From an uncultured Methylococcaceae bacterium (lineage in GTDB: Bacteria > Pseudomonadota > Gammaproteobacteria > Methylococcales > Methylomonadaceae), in contig CAIYOW010000148.1 in assembly GCA_903927955.1 (NCBI GenBank), positions 1 to 37,991 on the forward strand: DNA of 37,991 bases, read 5' to 3'. This document shows, piece after piece, positions 37,701-37,991 of the stretch. The position numbers and the translations under genes were made by a program. The first letter of the stretch is position 1. Every line of letters begins with the position of its first letter. The notes beneath the pieces are model-generated. The model had not been told where the DNA came from and did no database searches. It saw only the letters and a program-made list of their open reading frames with translations.

Positions 37701-37782
37701 CGGCTACTTGTCCAAACCAATGAATGCCGAACTGCTGGCAGAGTGCCTGTTAAAATGGGCCGTGCCTAGTGGGGAAGGGTAG
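34528..37782 (+). CDS. Hybrid sensor histidine kinase: DUF4118-like membrane region, four PAS domains, HisKA, HATPase, receiver
   Basis: 1084 residues from ATG 34528; ATG 34582 (MKTASWQ, residue 19) is an equally good or better start. Membrane segments lie at about residues 25–43, 50–68, 70–90 and 106–124, resembling the KdpD-type DUF4118 region. Four PAS domains follow at about 150–270, 284–402, 410–525 and 558–682; the first, second and fourth carry HPDD motifs. The HisKA phospho-acceptor is H709 in [10 protein letters not shown]. The ATPase has [10 protein letters not shown] (821–830), DTGIG (861–865) and GGTGLGLS (890–897). The receiver has E967/D968, phospho-acceptor D1011 and K1063. No Hpt domain or partner regulator is visible, so the phosphorelay partner must be encoded elsewhere. 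Two esterase genes precede it; signal and output are unknown. Confidence 0.92.
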   Translation: MLSNQPSCLFNYCLACVQMKTASWQNLLFLSLVFPIIACVMEMLFWDTIQPFAFLLFYPAILCSSWLSGLVGGVIATLLSIALITWFFMVPNAAVEQDTASHLNYGALVIFTCVGFLTVWLLHLQRQQKQLLAIQEALQQALEKANLAAERFTVLTERSPFGVALVDSRNGQVQEVNQRLADITGRTRDELTNINWMDITHPDDIQEDLALMARFKAGEMPYFDRHKRYLRPDGAVVHASLTVVSVKVTTGEQPKHLVIIQDMTAHFVLQQSLAESRQQATEALELFQTLFQQAPLGIALVDDQGYFKQINPAYAKMLGRTPENLTGMDWMSVTHPDDRQPNIKEVARIDARQSNRINMEKRYLQPDGVVVWARLLIAPIIMAGKQNIHVTIAEDITAQKQLQDELIKSNLELQAIFDSVDVGLAYIKDRTVVRCNNRLGALLGHQRGELVGKPTRIWFKNDEDYQQVGNLLNTRVALGEKFLIDLETPRKDGTTFMGRLIGHALDKQNPSLGHIGILQDITEQWQAKENLRQANNSVAQANKVLAKQNSQLHRLAQQITLAKEAAGIGIWTLDIASGQFQWDRQMYKLYGLTQEDQDIELDYAFWKSFVHPDDLVKKEAAAQKALDQAWGLDEAIDQVFRITLRDGTIRYLNSRSSLEHNTAGQPTRRIGINMDVTHYFEQQQALQAAKELAEASNRAKSSFLANMSHEIRTPMNAIINLSELVLDSELTAPQRDYLSNVQDASKHLLAIINDILDYSKIEAGYLPIESSPLCLSTVIDRTANLFRSPIAQKNLAWSVAVAEEVPPQLLGDSLRLGQVLNNLIGNAIKFTSHGGIRLTVGLLPPPEPDATSVWLLFSVTDTGIGIVPELLPLLFQPFTQADESITRRFGGTGLGLSIAKRLVRLMGGDLTVSSQPGQGSTFAFSARFGRIDPHNPATLPLSAPSATVGASPQPLSALHHAEILLVEDNKLNQIAALGLLKKMQLNVTVANNGAEAIDWVQKKHFSTVLMDLHMPIMGGLEATRHIRTLPEGEKVPIIALTADVMGDVITSCKAAGMDGYLSKPMNAELLAECLLKWAVPSGEG

Positions 37783-37896
37783 CTAGTCCAATGGCTGAGC
37801 GAAGCCTCTGGCGCATGGACATGTCGCGGCGTTTTCATCACTGCACTTATTTACTGATGTTACGCACCCCGATTCCAAAAAGCGTATCATTCTAGG

Positions 37897-37991
37897 ATGG
37901 ATAAAGAAAAAACAGAGCTCTACACGGACTACCTGATTTGCAACCAAGGCTTGGCGACGGCGACTAGCCTGTCGGCGATGCTGGACGGTGA
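37897..37991 (+). mobile_element. IS transposase, first codons (3' partial)
   Basis: ATG 37897 opens MDKEKTELYTDYLICNQGLA, then TATSLSAMLDG to the window edge. This N-terminus resembles DDE transposases of the IS4/IS701 type, which often begin with ELYTDYL and TATGLS; the exact family is not secure. GTTACGCACCCC at about 37858 may belong to the element's left end. The element sits 114 bp after the hybrid kinase. Confidence 0.65.

Overview
The window is a mostly conserved chromosomal stretch of a gammaproteobacterium. Gene order supports this: dapF–DUF484–xerC, and divergent bamD / rluD–pgeF, are both arrangements known from Escherichia coli and relatives. The moderate GC content, the DUF2333 and DUF4389 membrane proteins and the very long PstC/PstA proteins suggest a Methylococcales-like (type I methanotroph) lineage. 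That placement is inference; no methane-oxidation gene is present.

Layout. 1–6361 (+): 3' part of a Pat-type acyl-CoA synthetase/GNAT protein, a single-frame DapF–DUF484 fusion, XerC, a DUF2333 membrane protein and a small DUF4389 membrane protein. 6422–7613 (-): DarP and a family 6 DNA glycosylase, divergent from rdgC (7692–8600). 8707–9611 (-): an OprI/Lpp-like alanine-zipper lipoprotein and an L,D-transpeptidase, divergent from phosphoglucomutase (9695–11329). 11380–13913 (-): rluD–pgeF–ZIP transporter, tightly coupled and divergent from bamD. 14856–15800 is a small decayed accessory patch: unrecognised remnants, a frameshifted VapC/FitB-type PIN toxin and an intact Phd/YefM-type antitoxin.

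15966–22597 (-) is the phosphate operon pstS–pstC–pstA–pstB–phoU, with a good Pho box upstream of pstS and sixA just upstream. ettA (+) follows. Then on the minus strand come an ABC exporter, an RNase AM-type PHP protein (stop and start share one base) and a membrane protein. phoA (+) at 29147 has four Pho-like 7-bp units in 11-bp phase upstream. The pst operon and phoA therefore look like one PhoB-controlled phosphate-starvation neighbourhood, with unrelated genes between them.

30891–34267 holds an unrecognised lipoprotein, a cupin, a DUF2905 membrane protein and two adjacent alpha/beta-hydrolases, the first a divergent CE7-type acetyl esterase. 34528–37782 encodes a 1084-residue hybrid sensor kinase with DUF4118-like membrane segments, four PAS domains, HisKA, HATPase and a receiver. 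Just upstream lies a decayed tandem copy of its own first ~190 bp. The window ends in the first codons of an IS transposase.

I saw no CRISPR array, rRNA, tRNA or phage, and nothing that clearly amounts to a new multi-gene system. The most unusual items are the DapF–DUF484 fusion, the duplicated kinase 5' end, the broken toxin beside an intact antitoxin, the Lpp-like lipoprotein next to an L,D-transpeptidase, and the two-esterase/hybrid-kinase neighbourhood.
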